Positions 37,575-46,855 of a stretch of 64,000 nucleotides of DNA are shown here, piece after piece. The notes under the pieces were generated by a model, which was not told where the DNA came from, made no database searches, and saw nothing but the letters and a program-made list of their open reading frames with translations. The stretch is from Paenibacillus radicibacter (lineage in GTDB: Bacteria > Bacillota > Bacilli > Paenibacillales > NBRC-103111), in NCBI RefSeq assembly GCF_024721995.1, contig NZ_JANQBC010000010.1, positions 186,001 to 250,000 on the forward strand, in the 5' to 3' direction. Position numbers and translations under genes: made by a program. Within the stretch, counting starts at the first letter, position 1, and the number at the start of each line of letters is the position of its first letter.

Positions 37575-40500
37575 ATGAAAGCAGTAGTCAGAGAGCATAT
37601 TCAACAGCTAGATGTTTCGTTAGGCGGAGGCATTATTAGCGATAAAATTCGGGTTGATACGATTGATAATCCGATGCTCGTTATTGGACTAGGCGGAACA
37701 GGGATTGATGCCTTGCTTCGTCTGAAGTACCAGATCAATCGTCGATTCAAGTTGCCTGAGGATCCTTTTACGAAGAAGAAAAAAGAGAAGCCGAATAATA
37801 TCGAGTTTCTAGCTTTAGAGACGAATGAACATGACCGTAACAAGAAATATAAAGGAATTGGTCTTGATCCATTGACTGAATTCGTGCTGTTGTCCAACGC
37901 AGAGATCGGCAGTTTGCTGCAGAACCGTAGTCTGCTTGAACCTTATATTAAAGATTGGTTATCGCCAGAGCTGACGATCACAGATGGCATCAATGGTGCG
38001 TCTGGGGTTAGACAAGCGGGACGTTTACTGTTATTCACGAAGATCGTACAGGTTGTTCAGACAATTGAGCGGAAGATCAAGACGTTGTCCGTGGGTACGA
38101 ATAAGAAGCTGAATGTGTTCTTGCTTACAGGTTTGTCTGGTGGTACGGGTAGTGGTTGTTTCCTTGATATCGCTTATATCTTGCGAGGTATTATTGAACG
38201 GGATTACGGCGCTGCTGGTGTTGATAAGGTGAATGTGCTCGGTTATTTGTTCACACCCGATGTGAATTTAGCGAATAAAAGCTTGACGGAACATTCACGT
38301 GAATACATTAAGAAGAATGGCTATGCGGCACTTAAAGAGTTGGATTACTGGATGAATGTCGATGAGCGTAATGATCGTTTTAAACAAAGATATGCGAGCA
38401 TCTTGGACGTCAATTCGCCTATGCCGCCATTTAATCTAGCGCACCTGATCTCGGCAACGAACTTAGAAGGTAAGCAGCTTGAGAATGCCTATGATTACTG
38501 CATGAACGTAACGGCAGAGAATATTACGAACTTTATGGCGAGCGAAGATAAGAACTCGGGTGAAGAGTTCGCGATCCACGATTATATCAGCAACATTCGC
38601 ACGAATATTAATCAAATGCCGAAGACATATGCGGCTAATTATCAATACAACATTCTAGGGGCATCCTCTGCGGTTCTGCCGATTGAGGAGATGACGACTT
38701 ACCTCGCTTTCCGAGTGTTCAAGCGGATGGAGAAGATGTTCGATGCGGGACCTACGCAAGAAGAAGTGGAGAAGCTGGCACATAAGCTTGGTATTGATCC
38801 GGATTCGATGCATCGGAAGTTCGATGAGCGAGTTGCAGAGCCGATTCCAGGTTACGAGAATAGCGAGCGAATGAGCTATACGAACGTGATTAAACAACAG
38901 GTTGTGAATCTGGACACGGAGCTTGAGCAGAGTTTCCTATCACGCGCGCGAGAGGAATATATTAAATGCCGCAAGCAGCTGCCTGGGGAAGTGAAGGAAT
39001 TATTCTCCGAACAGGTTACGAAGATTTTCAAGAATCCGGAGCAAGGACCGTTCTACGTGTCACGGATTATTTTGCAAGATAAAGGATTCTGTCTATTAAA
39101 GCTCATATCTTCTTATATCGAAGCGTTAAAAGAGGACTTGTACCGCATTCCACGTGACATTGAGGCGGCTGAAGAAAGTTCCTTGCAGAAATTAGGCGAT
39201 GCGCGCAGTGCATTCATCTCGAAGGATCGTAAGAAGGACGCTTATATCGAAGCGAAGATTCAAGAGTACTTCTTGCATGCAGATCAAGAACGTATGGAGC
39301 AAATGATCGAGTTCTATGAGGATTTATACAGCTTAATCAATCAAGAAAACTCGCGCATTTATCAGTTGTTTACAGAGCTACTGAACGAACTGAATAAGAT
39401 CTTCGAGAAGAATGGCAATATCTTAACGAATGGTCAGGAAGAGACGGATCATAAAGGTAATCGCACGTATTACTGGAACGTTGTAAGTGTGCCTGATCTT
39501 GCGAAGTTAATTGGCGATGAGACGGATGAGAAGAACGTAGATGAATTAATCCGTGATTTCACCAACGAATTGCTGCTGAAGTCGAATCAGTGGATCAAGG
39601 AACAGGAAGTCGATGTAATCAGTTCGATTTCGGAGTTCTTAACGGATCACTTCGGAGACTTGATTACGAAGTCGATGGAAGAGTATCTGGTCATTAAATA
39701 TGGCTTGGAAGATTCTATTGAGAAGTTGGTTGAGAACAAGATTGCGAATCGTCTATATGAAGAAGCGAAGCCAGTATTCCATTTGAGCAACAGCTCCGGT
39801 CACTTTAACTTCCCATCATGGGGATTCGTGTCTGTGCCGGTGAATGCTCCGAATATTTTTAAAGGGATTCGTAATTTCCAAGATCATGCGATCGCGAACT
39901 CCCGATTTACGATTAAGGAAAGTGAAGTGAAGAACCGGATATTCTGGCTCAACACGCAGAACGGGATTCCGCTCTTCCTCTATACGCCACTGAAAGTGTA
40001 TGAGACAAGCTACGAGAACACGATTCTAGAGCCAGAAGGTATCGGTCGCCATCTCGTGCAGACAGATAAGATCAACTGGACGTACTTACCGTCGCCAATT
40101 CCTGAGCAATCATGGGGTGAAACGTACGATAATGCGCGGGTGAAGCAATACAATTCCGGTGTACGTCAGTTGTTTAGTGACATGTTGAATAAACGCCGTA
40201 TTCGTGAAAAAGGTTCCGACGTCACGACCGTAAATCGCTATGAGTGTATTTTTACAAAGCATTTCGATGTTGAAAAATATTTGGACACGTACAACTTCCA
40301 ACTTGCTTCACAAAAGCCGAATTTAGGCGAATTACAGCGCTGTGTGAATGAGCTTAAGATGATGGTAGAGCAGGGGCTTGAGGTACAAAGTACGAAGGAC
40401 ATTTTCGGAAGTGTAAATGAAGATATGGCCAAGGAAAACCTCATTCGCTCGCCAGAGTTATTGAAACAGGTGAAAGACGAGTGGGCTAAATACGATCAGA

Positions 40501-40964
40501 TTGAACGTAAAATTGTTGAGCTAGAGCAATTGCTAGATACGCATAAAGGCGAGGAAAAGCTGATGCATCTATTCGTTGAAGCGATGTATACCGGTACAAT
40601 TGCGAAGAAGGGTGCTCTATACGTATACGATCATGAAACAGATGAAGATCCATGGGATACGTTCGTGAACCTCATGCAGGTGAATAAATTCGTCGAATAC
40701 GAGATTTATAGCCAAATTCGTAAGTTAGACGAGAAGAAGAGAAGCTTGCTCGAACGTAAGGCTGCCAAGCGTAGCCAGCAATTAACAGCGTCTAGCGATA
40801 TCAGCGGATTGGTTACGGTACTACAAGACATGGCAGGGGCATATCAAGATGCGAAGACAGCTCTAGATTATGACCGTGTCGAGTGGGAGAACGGGGAAGA
40901 GATGTATCAGTTCTACAAATTAGTGTCAGGTAAAGTAAGCGATATGGTGAAAAGCTTGAAGTAA
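37575..40964 (+). CDS. tubulin/FtsZ-like GTPase (Tub_2/FtsZl-type)
   Basis: 1129 residues. The N-terminal nucleotide-binding half has a T1-like loop ('MLVIGLGGTGIDALL', about 34-48) and the tubulin signature G-G-T-G-S-G at residues 189-194 within 'LTGLSGGTGSGCFLDIAY'. The protein is much longer than FtsZ (about 380 aa); the rest is helical, with coiled coil near the C-terminus. It belongs to the large tubulin-like proteins noted by comparative genomics next to vWA proteins and a distinct GTPase. They are predicted to form a membrane-remodelling system, but biochemistry is lacking as far as I know. GGGGGAA precedes the ATG, 18 nt after the vWA gene. Confidence 0.88.
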   Translation: MKAVVREHIQQLDVSLGGGIISDKIRVDTIDNPMLVIGLGGTGIDALLRLKYQINRRFKLPEDPFTKKKKEKPNNIEFLALETNEHDRNKKYKGIGLDPLTEFVLLSNAEIGSLLQNRSLLEPYIKDWLSPELTITDGINGASGVRQAGRLLLFTKIVQVVQTIERKIKTLSVGTNKKLNVFLLTGLSGGTGSGCFLDIAYILRGIIERDYGAAGVDKVNVLGYLFTPDVNLANKSLTEHSREYIKKNGYAALKELDYWMNVDERNDRFKQRYASILDVNSPMPPFNLAHLISATNLEGKQLENAYDYCMNVTAENITNFMASEDKNSGEEFAIHDYISNIRTNINQMPKTYAANYQYNILGASSAVLPIEEMTTYLAFRVFKRMEKMFDAGPTQEEVEKLAHKLGIDPDSMHRKFDERVAEPIPGYENSERMSYTNVIKQQVVNLDTELEQSFLSRAREEYIKCRKQLPGEVKELFSEQVTKIFKNPEQGPFYVSRIILQDKGFCLLKLISSYIEALKEDLYRIPRDIEAAEESSLQKLGDARSAFISKDRKKDAYIEAKIQEYFLHADQERMEQMIEFYEDLYSLINQENSRIYQLFTELLNELNKIFEKNGNILTNGQEETDHKGNRTYYWNVVSVPDLAKLIGDETDEKNVDELIRDFTNELLLKSNQWIKEQEVDVISSISEFLTDHFGDLITKSMEEYLVIKYGLEDSIEKLVENKIANRLYEEAKPVFHLSNSSGHFNFPSWGFVSVPVNAPNIFKGIRNFQDHAIANSRFTIKESEVKNRIFWLNTQNGIPLFLYTPLKVYETSYENTILEPEGIGRHLVQTDKINWTYLPSPIPEQSWGETYDNARVKQYNSGVRQLFSDMLNKRRIREKGSDVTTVNRYECIFTKHFDVEKYLDTYNFQLASQKPNLGELQRCVNELKMMVEQGLEVQSTKDIFGSVNEDMAKENLIRSPELLKQVKDEWAKYDQIERKIVELEQLLDTHKGEEKLMHLFVEAMYTGTIAKKGALYVYDHETDEDPWDTFVNLMQVNKFVEYEIYSQIRKLDEKKRSLLERKAAKRSQQLTASSDISGLVTVLQDMAGAYQDAKTALDYDRVEWENGEEMYQFYKLVSGKVSDMVKSLK

Positions 40965-41016
40965 GACGGTGAAATAAGGGATCAACCTCACAATTAGTGG
41001 TTGAACGTGCACAAGT

Positions 41017-41146
41017 AGCGGAGGAGACGAAACGTTCTGTAGGAGCGAAGCGTTCGCCTTTGAAATCGTGAAACTACCATAAAATAAATTAAGAATTCAC
41101 GATTGAGACAGCGACCGGAAGAATGATTCGTCTCCATAGCGGTCTC
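41017..41146 (-). repeat. dispersed structured repeat, copy 2
   Basis: Inverted relative to the copy at 26070-26199. Here the ends GGAGACGAA (41023-41031) and TTCGTCTCC (41127-41135) are perfect inverted repeats and the inner pair AATCGTGAA/TTCACGATT (41064-41072, 41096-41104) is intact. It fills most of the gap between the tubulin-like gene and the next gene of the operon, so in RNA it would form a hairpin inside the transcript. Confidence 0.85.
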
Positions 41147-41248
41147 TGTGCGCAGTCAAGAACTGTTTTCGGTTTTGAGCCGAAATGAGATCATGAAATA
41201 AAACAACCTTCGCCTTGCCAAGACGAGTTGAAAAGGAGTGCTTGAAGC

Positions 41249-43597
41249 ATGCGGGAGCGATTACTCTCCTTCGCAAATGAATATGCGACGGATATGGACA
41301 ACATGGGAAATGATATAGATGAGTTGCGCAGCATCAACCATCCACTTGTTTTTCTCTTTCTCGGCGATCAGTCGGAGGAGGCACTGCGCCAAGTACACGC
41401 ATTGAATCAGAAGAAGTGGAACAATAGTAGAGGTGTGGTCTATCTCCATGTCGGCACGAAACAAGTGGATGCCCAAGAGAATGTTTATTCTTGGGCTTTG
41501 CCTGTTCATCATTCAGATAAGAAAACCGTTCGAGCTGACATGTACAAGGAATTCTACTTGGATGAAGCGAAGCTGCTGGAGCTGAATGTGACTTTGCGGA
41601 AGATGAACAGTCGGATGGCTGAATTCGGACGCATGTATACGAACATGCAGCGCTTAAATATTGCGGTTATCACACAAGTCGATGACCCGTCTAATGTATT
41701 GTTGCCCGAGTTCACCGTGCTCATGAAGACGATCTTTGGGGAACATTTCCGCTCAGTACTAATCGATGTGTACAGTTTGATGGAGGAGAAGCAAGTCGAA
41801 GAGACATTTGCCTTCTCCTCTTCGCTCGGTGTGAGCTTTTTACGGGAGATGGACTTGTACCAAAGTCGAACGTATGCATTTAATGGCATGCTGCAGGTAA
41901 CCGGAGAAGGGATCAAGATGCCGGTTTCACACGCCCATGCCCCGCTCTTTGATATGGTGTATTTCTTGAGTGATAAAGACGAGCGAGGGATTTATGCAAG
42001 AGATGGGATGCAGCGCGCCTATGAGATGATCTGTAACATTAATTTTTTGAAGAATAAAAAGATGCTTCAAGAGATCGATCCACAGCATGGTGATTACAAC
42101 AATCAACAGTTTAAGCAGAATATGATGCCTCCAGATGCAGACGGCAGATGTTATGTATCAGCAGGTTATTCCAAGGTGAAACGTCCGAATGAAGCGATTG
42201 CTCTGACGGTACTCTATCACGGCTACCGGAGAGTCATGCAACACCTGAAAGATAACAGTAAATTAGATCGCTCGAAAGTGCTCGAGATGTTAGAGTTGGA
42301 GTCAGAGCGATCCGATGCGCATATTCGCGTGCTGATGACGGAACCTGCGAAGGCAATCGAAGGGATGTATGGGCTGCTCTACAACAATGTATCGCTGTCA
42401 GAGTTAAAGACGATGACACTCAGGCAAGCGGAGATTGCCTTATATGGCAATCACGCGCAATCCTTTTTCGAGATGAATGTGGTACGGCGGGTTGAAGCGG
42501 GGTTCTTACAGCAAGATTATACAAGAGTGCTCGAGCGACATTTTGAAGAGCGGATCATGGCAAATCCCTTGTATGGGTACTATAGCGGACATCGATGGAC
42601 TTCAGATACCGAAGGAAACAGCGTAGTCACTCTGCTTCGTGAACAAGTGAAAGAGACGGAAGTGCTACTTGCACAAAGTGAGCTCGAGCTTGAACAGAAG
42701 TATGAGCAGCAGGTCGATGTACAAGCGAATACGCAATTGTCCTTATGGAATCGCATTACGAAGCAAGTCCCAATGAGAAACATTGTACGTCATATACTTG
42801 ATGAAATCAGCGAATTGAAGCTGGATATTGTATTTGTGACAATGAAGTTGAAGCTCTTGAAACTATACTTGCACAAGTTAGAAGAGCTACACGAGAAGAT
42901 GACGGTTTACGTGGAGCGATTCGATCAATTAGAGAAGGTGCTTCAAGAGTCGAGTCGCTGCAGTATATCGGATGCGAATGATTACTTGGGTCGGAATATT
43001 AATGAGTACTACGAACATGTAGTTCATGAGATTTTAACAGAGTTAGAAGAGCGCAGAGGTGCTCAGTACTATTGGGATGAACCTTATTTCGGCAACATCT
43101 CGAAGCTATTGAAGCATGGTGAGGATCGAGTTGTGGAACGTTTCATTACCATGATTCGCAAAGATGTGCTGGCGCACTCGCTATTCGCACAATCGTTCGA
43201 GGATGAATTGCTGGAGAGAGCTAATGTAGCTGCCAGCTATGACAATCGAGATGTACTTTCGAAAGAAGATCTCTATCGAGACTTGTATGCGACCTTAGAG
43301 AATGAAGCGGCAATCGGCGCGGACGTGTATCGTTCGACTCACCGACATCGTTACGAAGAAAAGTATGTGTTTGGCGATTTTCATAGTGAATTTGTTCAAT
43401 ACGTGTTCGCTATTGATGCTGGCAGTCGGATCTATAAGCTTGGATGCGTGCATGAGAGGAAGCCTAGTGGTATTGAAAAGTTGAATCTGATGGGTGGTTT
43501 CCAGATGGAAGACCTGATGTATTACCGTAATGGCAAGGTGTATTACGATACTTATGTACAGAATGGTTACGCGTTCCATGGAATTGAGATTGTGTAG
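41249..43597 (+). CDS. uncharacterised 782-aa protein of the tubulin-like system
   Basis: No signal peptide or membrane segment is seen, so it is probably cytosolic. The N-terminal 200 residues alternate hydrophobic strands and helices in a Rossmann-like way ('HPLVFLFLGDQ', 'GVVYLHVGT', 'LNIAVITQVDDP'), reminiscent of the tubulin-fold neighbours but without a GGTGSG loop. The remainder is mainly helical with coiled coil (about residues 465-580) and a C-terminal beta region. The protein is of unknown family. Position between the tubulin-like gene and the second vWA gene, and AAGGAG before the ATG, make it part of the operon. It could be a degenerate tubulin-like partner or a filament adaptor; this is conjecture. 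Confidence 0.65.
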   Translation: MRERLLSFANEYATDMDNMGNDIDELRSINHPLVFLFLGDQSEEALRQVHALNQKKWNNSRGVVYLHVGTKQVDAQENVYSWALPVHHSDKKTVRADMYKEFYLDEAKLLELNVTLRKMNSRMAEFGRMYTNMQRLNIAVITQVDDPSNVLLPEFTVLMKTIFGEHFRSVLIDVYSLMEEKQVEETFAFSSSLGVSFLREMDLYQSRTYAFNGMLQVTGEGIKMPVSHAHAPLFDMVYFLSDKDERGIYARDGMQRAYEMICNINFLKNKKMLQEIDPQHGDYNNQQFKQNMMPPDADGRCYVSAGYSKVKRPNEAIALTVLYHGYRRVMQHLKDNSKLDRSKVLEMLELESERSDAHIRVLMTEPAKAIEGMYGLLYNNVSLSELKTMTLRQAEIALYGNHAQSFFEMNVVRRVEAGFLQQDYTRVLERHFEERIMANPLYGYYSGHRWTSDTEGNSVVTLLREQVKETEVLLAQSELELEQKYEQQVDVQANTQLSLWNRITKQVPMRNIVRHILDEISELKLDIVFVTMKLKLLKLYLHKLEELHEKMTVYVERFDQLEKVLQESSRCSISDANDYLGRNINEYYEHVVHEILTELEERRGAQYYWDEPYFGNISKLLKHGEDRVVERFITMIRKDVLAHSLFAQSFEDELLERANVAASYDNRDVLSKEDLYRDLYATLENEAAIGADVYRSTHRHRYEEKYVFGDFHSEFVQYVFAIDAGSRIYKLGCVHERKPSGIEKLNLMGGFQMEDLMYYRNGKVYYDTYVQNGYAFHGIEIV

Positions 43598-43612
43598 AAA
43601 GTGGGGAATACG

Positions 43613-44899
43613 GTGAAACAGCGCAAATGGCACGGAATGCTAACATTATTCAGCCTTGTAGGTGGAGTGTTAGGTTTTATCGTGGGGGAAATTATGCTGA
43701 ATCAGTGGGGAGGGACGATGCACAATACGCTGCTGATGGGTTTATATTATGGTCAGTTCGCGTTAATTGTCGGCCTAAGCTGTCTGCTGTCTGAAGTGAT
43801 CTCACCTGAACTGAACGGGAACGGTTGGAAATTCCGTTATGCAAGTGACGGTTGGAAATTACTTATTCCAAGTACGCTCATCCTGTTATTTGTAGCAGGT
43901 GCATTATTCCAATTCCTATACAGTGTTCAATATGCCAAAAAGGAAGTCGTGCAGGATTATATCGTGATACTCGATAAGTCTGAGAGCATGAGGGAAAGCG
44001 ATCCGGGCAAGCAAAGTATCAAAGCAGCGCAGTCGTTAATTGAGAAGCTGGACGATACGAATCGAGTGGCATTGTATACGTTCAATGAAGAAACACAGTT
44101 GATATTTCCCCTAACAAGAACGGCAGATGCAAGCACGAAGTCAGAGCTTGTTCATAAGCTTAGTGCAATGGAAGAACCTATTGGAAAAACGGATATTGGC
44201 AAGGCACTCACAACAGCGATGGATGATTTGAAGAAGGATGGGGCTGCTGGGCACAGTGTGGCGGTCATCCTCATCTCAGATGGATATAGTGAAGTGAATA
44301 CGTCTCAAGTGTTGTCTCCTTATGTGCACGACCATGTGCGTGTTCATACTGTTGGAATTGATGACACGCAAAAAGAAGGAAACAAGTTATTGCAACGTAT
44401 TGCACAAGAGACGGGTGCTGACTTCTACGATGTGAAGCGTGCAGATCGAATTACAGATGCGTTTAACATTATTTATGATAACGGCAATCACCGTCATTTG
44501 ATGAATGAACGCTTGGGGTCAACTGCGGATAGTGTGTTTTATGGGGTATTACGTGTCGTATTCATCCTAATATTAGGTATGCTATTGGGTCTATCACTTG
44601 GCATTATATTTGATAACCGTTACTTGGCGAAAAGCTTTGGTATCGGGGGAGCAATAGCAGGCTTGCTAGCAGGATTAGTGTTAGAAACAGGTTTACAAGG
44701 TGCTAGCTTTCCGATGATCTATCGGGGACTTGCTGATATCATTCTCGCTTTCGTATTGTCGTTATCGACCTTGATCGTAGCGGTTCCAGAGCGAGGATCG
44801 AATACGGGGTTACGCACGGGATGGAAGGATCGTGGAGGGCAAGAGAAGAGTGTTGCACGAAGCCGAGACGATCGGCCGAGTGGTAGACGATTCCGCTAA
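43613..44899 (+). CDS. vWA-domain polytopic membrane protein
   Basis: About 428 residues. Three membrane segments (residues 10-28, 38-60, 83-104) precede a vWA domain with intact MIDAS (D121-x-S123-x-S125 in 'ILDKSESMRESD', Thr in 'GKTDIGKAL', Asp in 'VILISDGYSEVN'). Three more segments (about 305-390) and a basic tail follow. Topology suggests the vWA domain lies between two membrane bundles, on the outside if the N-terminus is inside. GTG 43613 is preferred over 43601 because GGGG lies six bases upstream. Part of the tubulin-like operon; 16 nt after the preceding stop. Confidence 0.82.
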   Translation: MKQRKWHGMLTLFSLVGGVLGFIVGEIMLNQWGGTMHNTLLMGLYYGQFALIVGLSCLLSEVISPELNGNGWKFRYASDGWKLLIPSTLILLFVAGALFQFLYSVQYAKKEVVQDYIVILDKSESMRESDPGKQSIKAAQSLIEKLDDTNRVALYTFNEETQLIFPLTRTADASTKSELVHKLSAMEEPIGKTDIGKALTTAMDDLKKDGAAGHSVAVILISDGYSEVNTSQVLSPYVHDHVRVHTVGIDDTQKEGNKLLQRIAQETGADFYDVKRADRITDAFNIIYDNGNHRHLMNERLGSTADSVFYGVLRVVFILILGMLLGLSLGIIFDNRYLAKSFGIGGAIAGLLAGLVLETGLQGASFPMIYRGLADIILAFVLSLSTLIVAVPERGSNTGLRTGWKDRGGQEKSVARSRDDRPSGRRFR

Positions 44900-44940
44900 T
44901 TGTAGCGTTATGTACAGACATCAATAGGAGGCTGATTTGT

Positions 44941-45576
44941 TTGCAATGGGAACAATTTAGCGAGCCGTATGGCATCACAAGGGTTGCGTATCAATTGCAG
45001 GATGGGGAGTGTATTCTCACTTGGCAGTGGCCGAAGGATGTGGACTACGTCTATATCTATAGCTTTAATGAGTCGCAAGAGCTTCGAGCAGAGCAATTAG
45101 GGTCAGGGCAATTGAAGCTATTCACCCGTGAGGAATATAAGGCAAGTAACGGATATAGAGAGCGTATCGATTACATTGGTATGCATGGATATCGAATTTT
45201 CCCTTGTGTTAGGCGTGATGGTCAGTTAAGCGTACTGACGCAAGAGGATGAGCATAATCGGATCCGAGTAAATGGAGGAAGAGCGAAGATTCGTTACTCG
45301 ATCCAATACGGGAATAAGCTTTTTCGTAAATTTAAGACCGTTCGTATTCAAATATTTTGCGAGATTCAAGTTCCACAGGAAGTGCTCTGTTATGTGAAAA
45401 AGACAGGTAGTAATCCAACAAATTTTGAGGATGGCTACGCTTATCCGTTCATGGGGGATTTTCAAGTAGGGAGGAGTGTCCTACCTGAAATTGAGATTGG
45501 CAAGGACGAATATATTCGGTTGTTTTTTGCCGAAGGCAAGCGGTATGGCGAGTTGTACGAACTCATATGTGAATGA
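44941..45576 (+). CDS. small beta-rich protein of the tubulin-like system (unknown)
   Basis: 211 residues, no signal or membrane segment. The N-terminal part resembles a fibronectin-III-like sandwich ('ECILTWQWPKDVDYVYIYSF'); a second beta domain follows ('KTVRIQIFCEIQVPQEVLCY'). The start is TTG with TAGGAGG nine bases before. It lies 14 nt ahead of the zinc-ribbon GTPase gene, and the two are likely to act together, for example as an adaptor that recognises a protein ligand. Function unknown. Confidence 0.65.
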   Translation: MQWEQFSEPYGITRVAYQLQDGECILTWQWPKDVDYVYIYSFNESQELRAEQLGSGQLKLFTREEYKASNGYRERIDYIGMHGYRIFPCVRRDGQLSVLTQEDEHNRIRVNGGRAKIRYSIQYGNKLFRKFKTVRIQIFCEIQVPQEVLCYVKKTGSNPTNFEDGYAYPFMGDFQVGRSVLPEIEIGKDEYIRLFFAEGKRYGELYELICE

Positions 45577-45589
45577 GGGAGGAATTGAA

Positions 45590-46855
45590 GTGCTTAATTT
45601 TATTAAAGGTTTACTTGAGAAAAAACCACCAGCTAAAGAAAGACCACCTTATTACAGCATTGTGTGTCCTTTCTGCTTCAGTAAATTCGAACCAGAAGAA
45701 GTCGTATTCAGGGCGAATCATATTAAAGACAATGATGATGATTTCATGCTGCAGGAAGATCTGAAACTGAACAATTGGCGTCGTAAGTTCAATTTATCCC
45801 AAGTGGACATGGAAGCGATTATCGAACCGCATACCATTCCGGAGCAGAATCAAGTTTATTCCCACAATGTACTGGTTGCTGTTAGCGACCGTTATGGTGT
45901 AGAGACGAAGCGTCGTCTATGCCCACAATGTCATAATGAACTTCCGATCTCAGCAGGTAAAGTGCCGAGTAACATCATCTCAATCGTCGGTGCTTCTCAA
46001 GTCGGGAAATCCGTCTATATGACGTCGCTCATTCATACGTTGCAGCATACGACAGCTTCGAACTTCAATGCGGCATGTATACCGCTGAGTGCGGAGATTA
46101 GCCGGAAGTTCAGACAGAATTACCACGAGCCGATCTTTGAGCGGGGGAGCATGCTGCAATCGACGAATCCGAATGAGCAGCAGGAACCATTTATTTTCCA
46201 ATTCGTATTCAAGGATCCGGATCAAGCACCACTTACACTCGTATTCTTCGATGTAGCAGGTGAAGGCATGGTAGAGCGAGAGTATATCGATATTTATGCG
46301 TCACATATTAAGAATTCATCGGGTATCTTGTTCCTCGTTGATCCCCTGCAAATTCGCAGCATTCGGGATCGCATTCATATTAAGCTGGGTGAAGAGGAAG
46401 GTGAATTCGCGAATCGTTACGACGAACCTCGTGAAGTCGTGATCAGCCTCTTCGAGAACTTTATCGCCCATCAGCATAATAGTAAGACAAACATCCCAAC
46501 TGCAATCGTGTTAACGAAAAGTGATATGCTCCAGTATTTAAAAGAGGAAGACAGCGAATACATTCAATCTAATAGCAACGTGTTCCGCAATGTGGTTCAC
46601 AAGGGCTTCTTGAATCAGACCGAATTTGAGAACATTAACGGCGAGATTAGCCGATTCATTGAAAAAGTAGATCGTCCATTTAAAGATGCGGTCGATGTAT
46701 ACTTCACGAATACCGCGTATTTTTCCGTATCTGCACTAGGAACGAACCCGATCAATAAACAGGTCACAGGAGTCATTAACCCGACTCGTGTCGACGAGCC
46801 ATTCATCTGGCTGCTCCATGAACTGGATTATGTGGAGAAGAGAGAGGCATTGTGA
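45590..46855 (+). CDS. zinc-ribbon GTPase (double-GTPase/DO-GTPase2-like)
   Basis: 421 residues. The N-terminal 115 residues contain two cysteine pairs ('VCPFCFSKFE', 'LCPQCHNELP') likely to form one zinc ribbon. The GTPase core follows: P-loop 'GASQVGKS' at residues 134-141, a G3-like 'FFDVAGEG', and a G4-like 'AIVLTKSDML'. This matches the GTPases that occur beside GAP1 proteins in predicted conflict or membrane systems. GTG 45590 is chosen for AGGGAGGA six bases before; the frame is open upstream inside the preceding gene. The stop overlaps the start of the next gene (TGATG), which encodes its probable partner. Confidence 0.82.
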   Translation: MLNFIKGLLEKKPPAKERPPYYSIVCPFCFSKFEPEEVVFRANHIKDNDDDFMLQEDLKLNNWRRKFNLSQVDMEAIIEPHTIPEQNQVYSHNVLVAVSDRYGVETKRRLCPQCHNELPISAGKVPSNIISIVGASQVGKSVYMTSLIHTLQHTTASNFNAACIPLSAEISRKFRQNYHEPIFERGSMLQSTNPNEQQEPFIFQFVFKDPDQAPLTLVFFDVAGEGMVEREYIDIYASHIKNSSGILFLVDPLQIRSIRDRIHIKLGEEEGEFANRYDEPREVVISLFENFIAHQHNSKTNIPTAIVLTKSDMLQYLKEEDSEYIQSNSNVFRNVVHKGFLNQTEFENINGEISRFIEKVDRPFKDAVDVYFTNTAYFSVSALGTNPINKQVTGVINPTRVDEPFIWLLHELDYVEKREAL

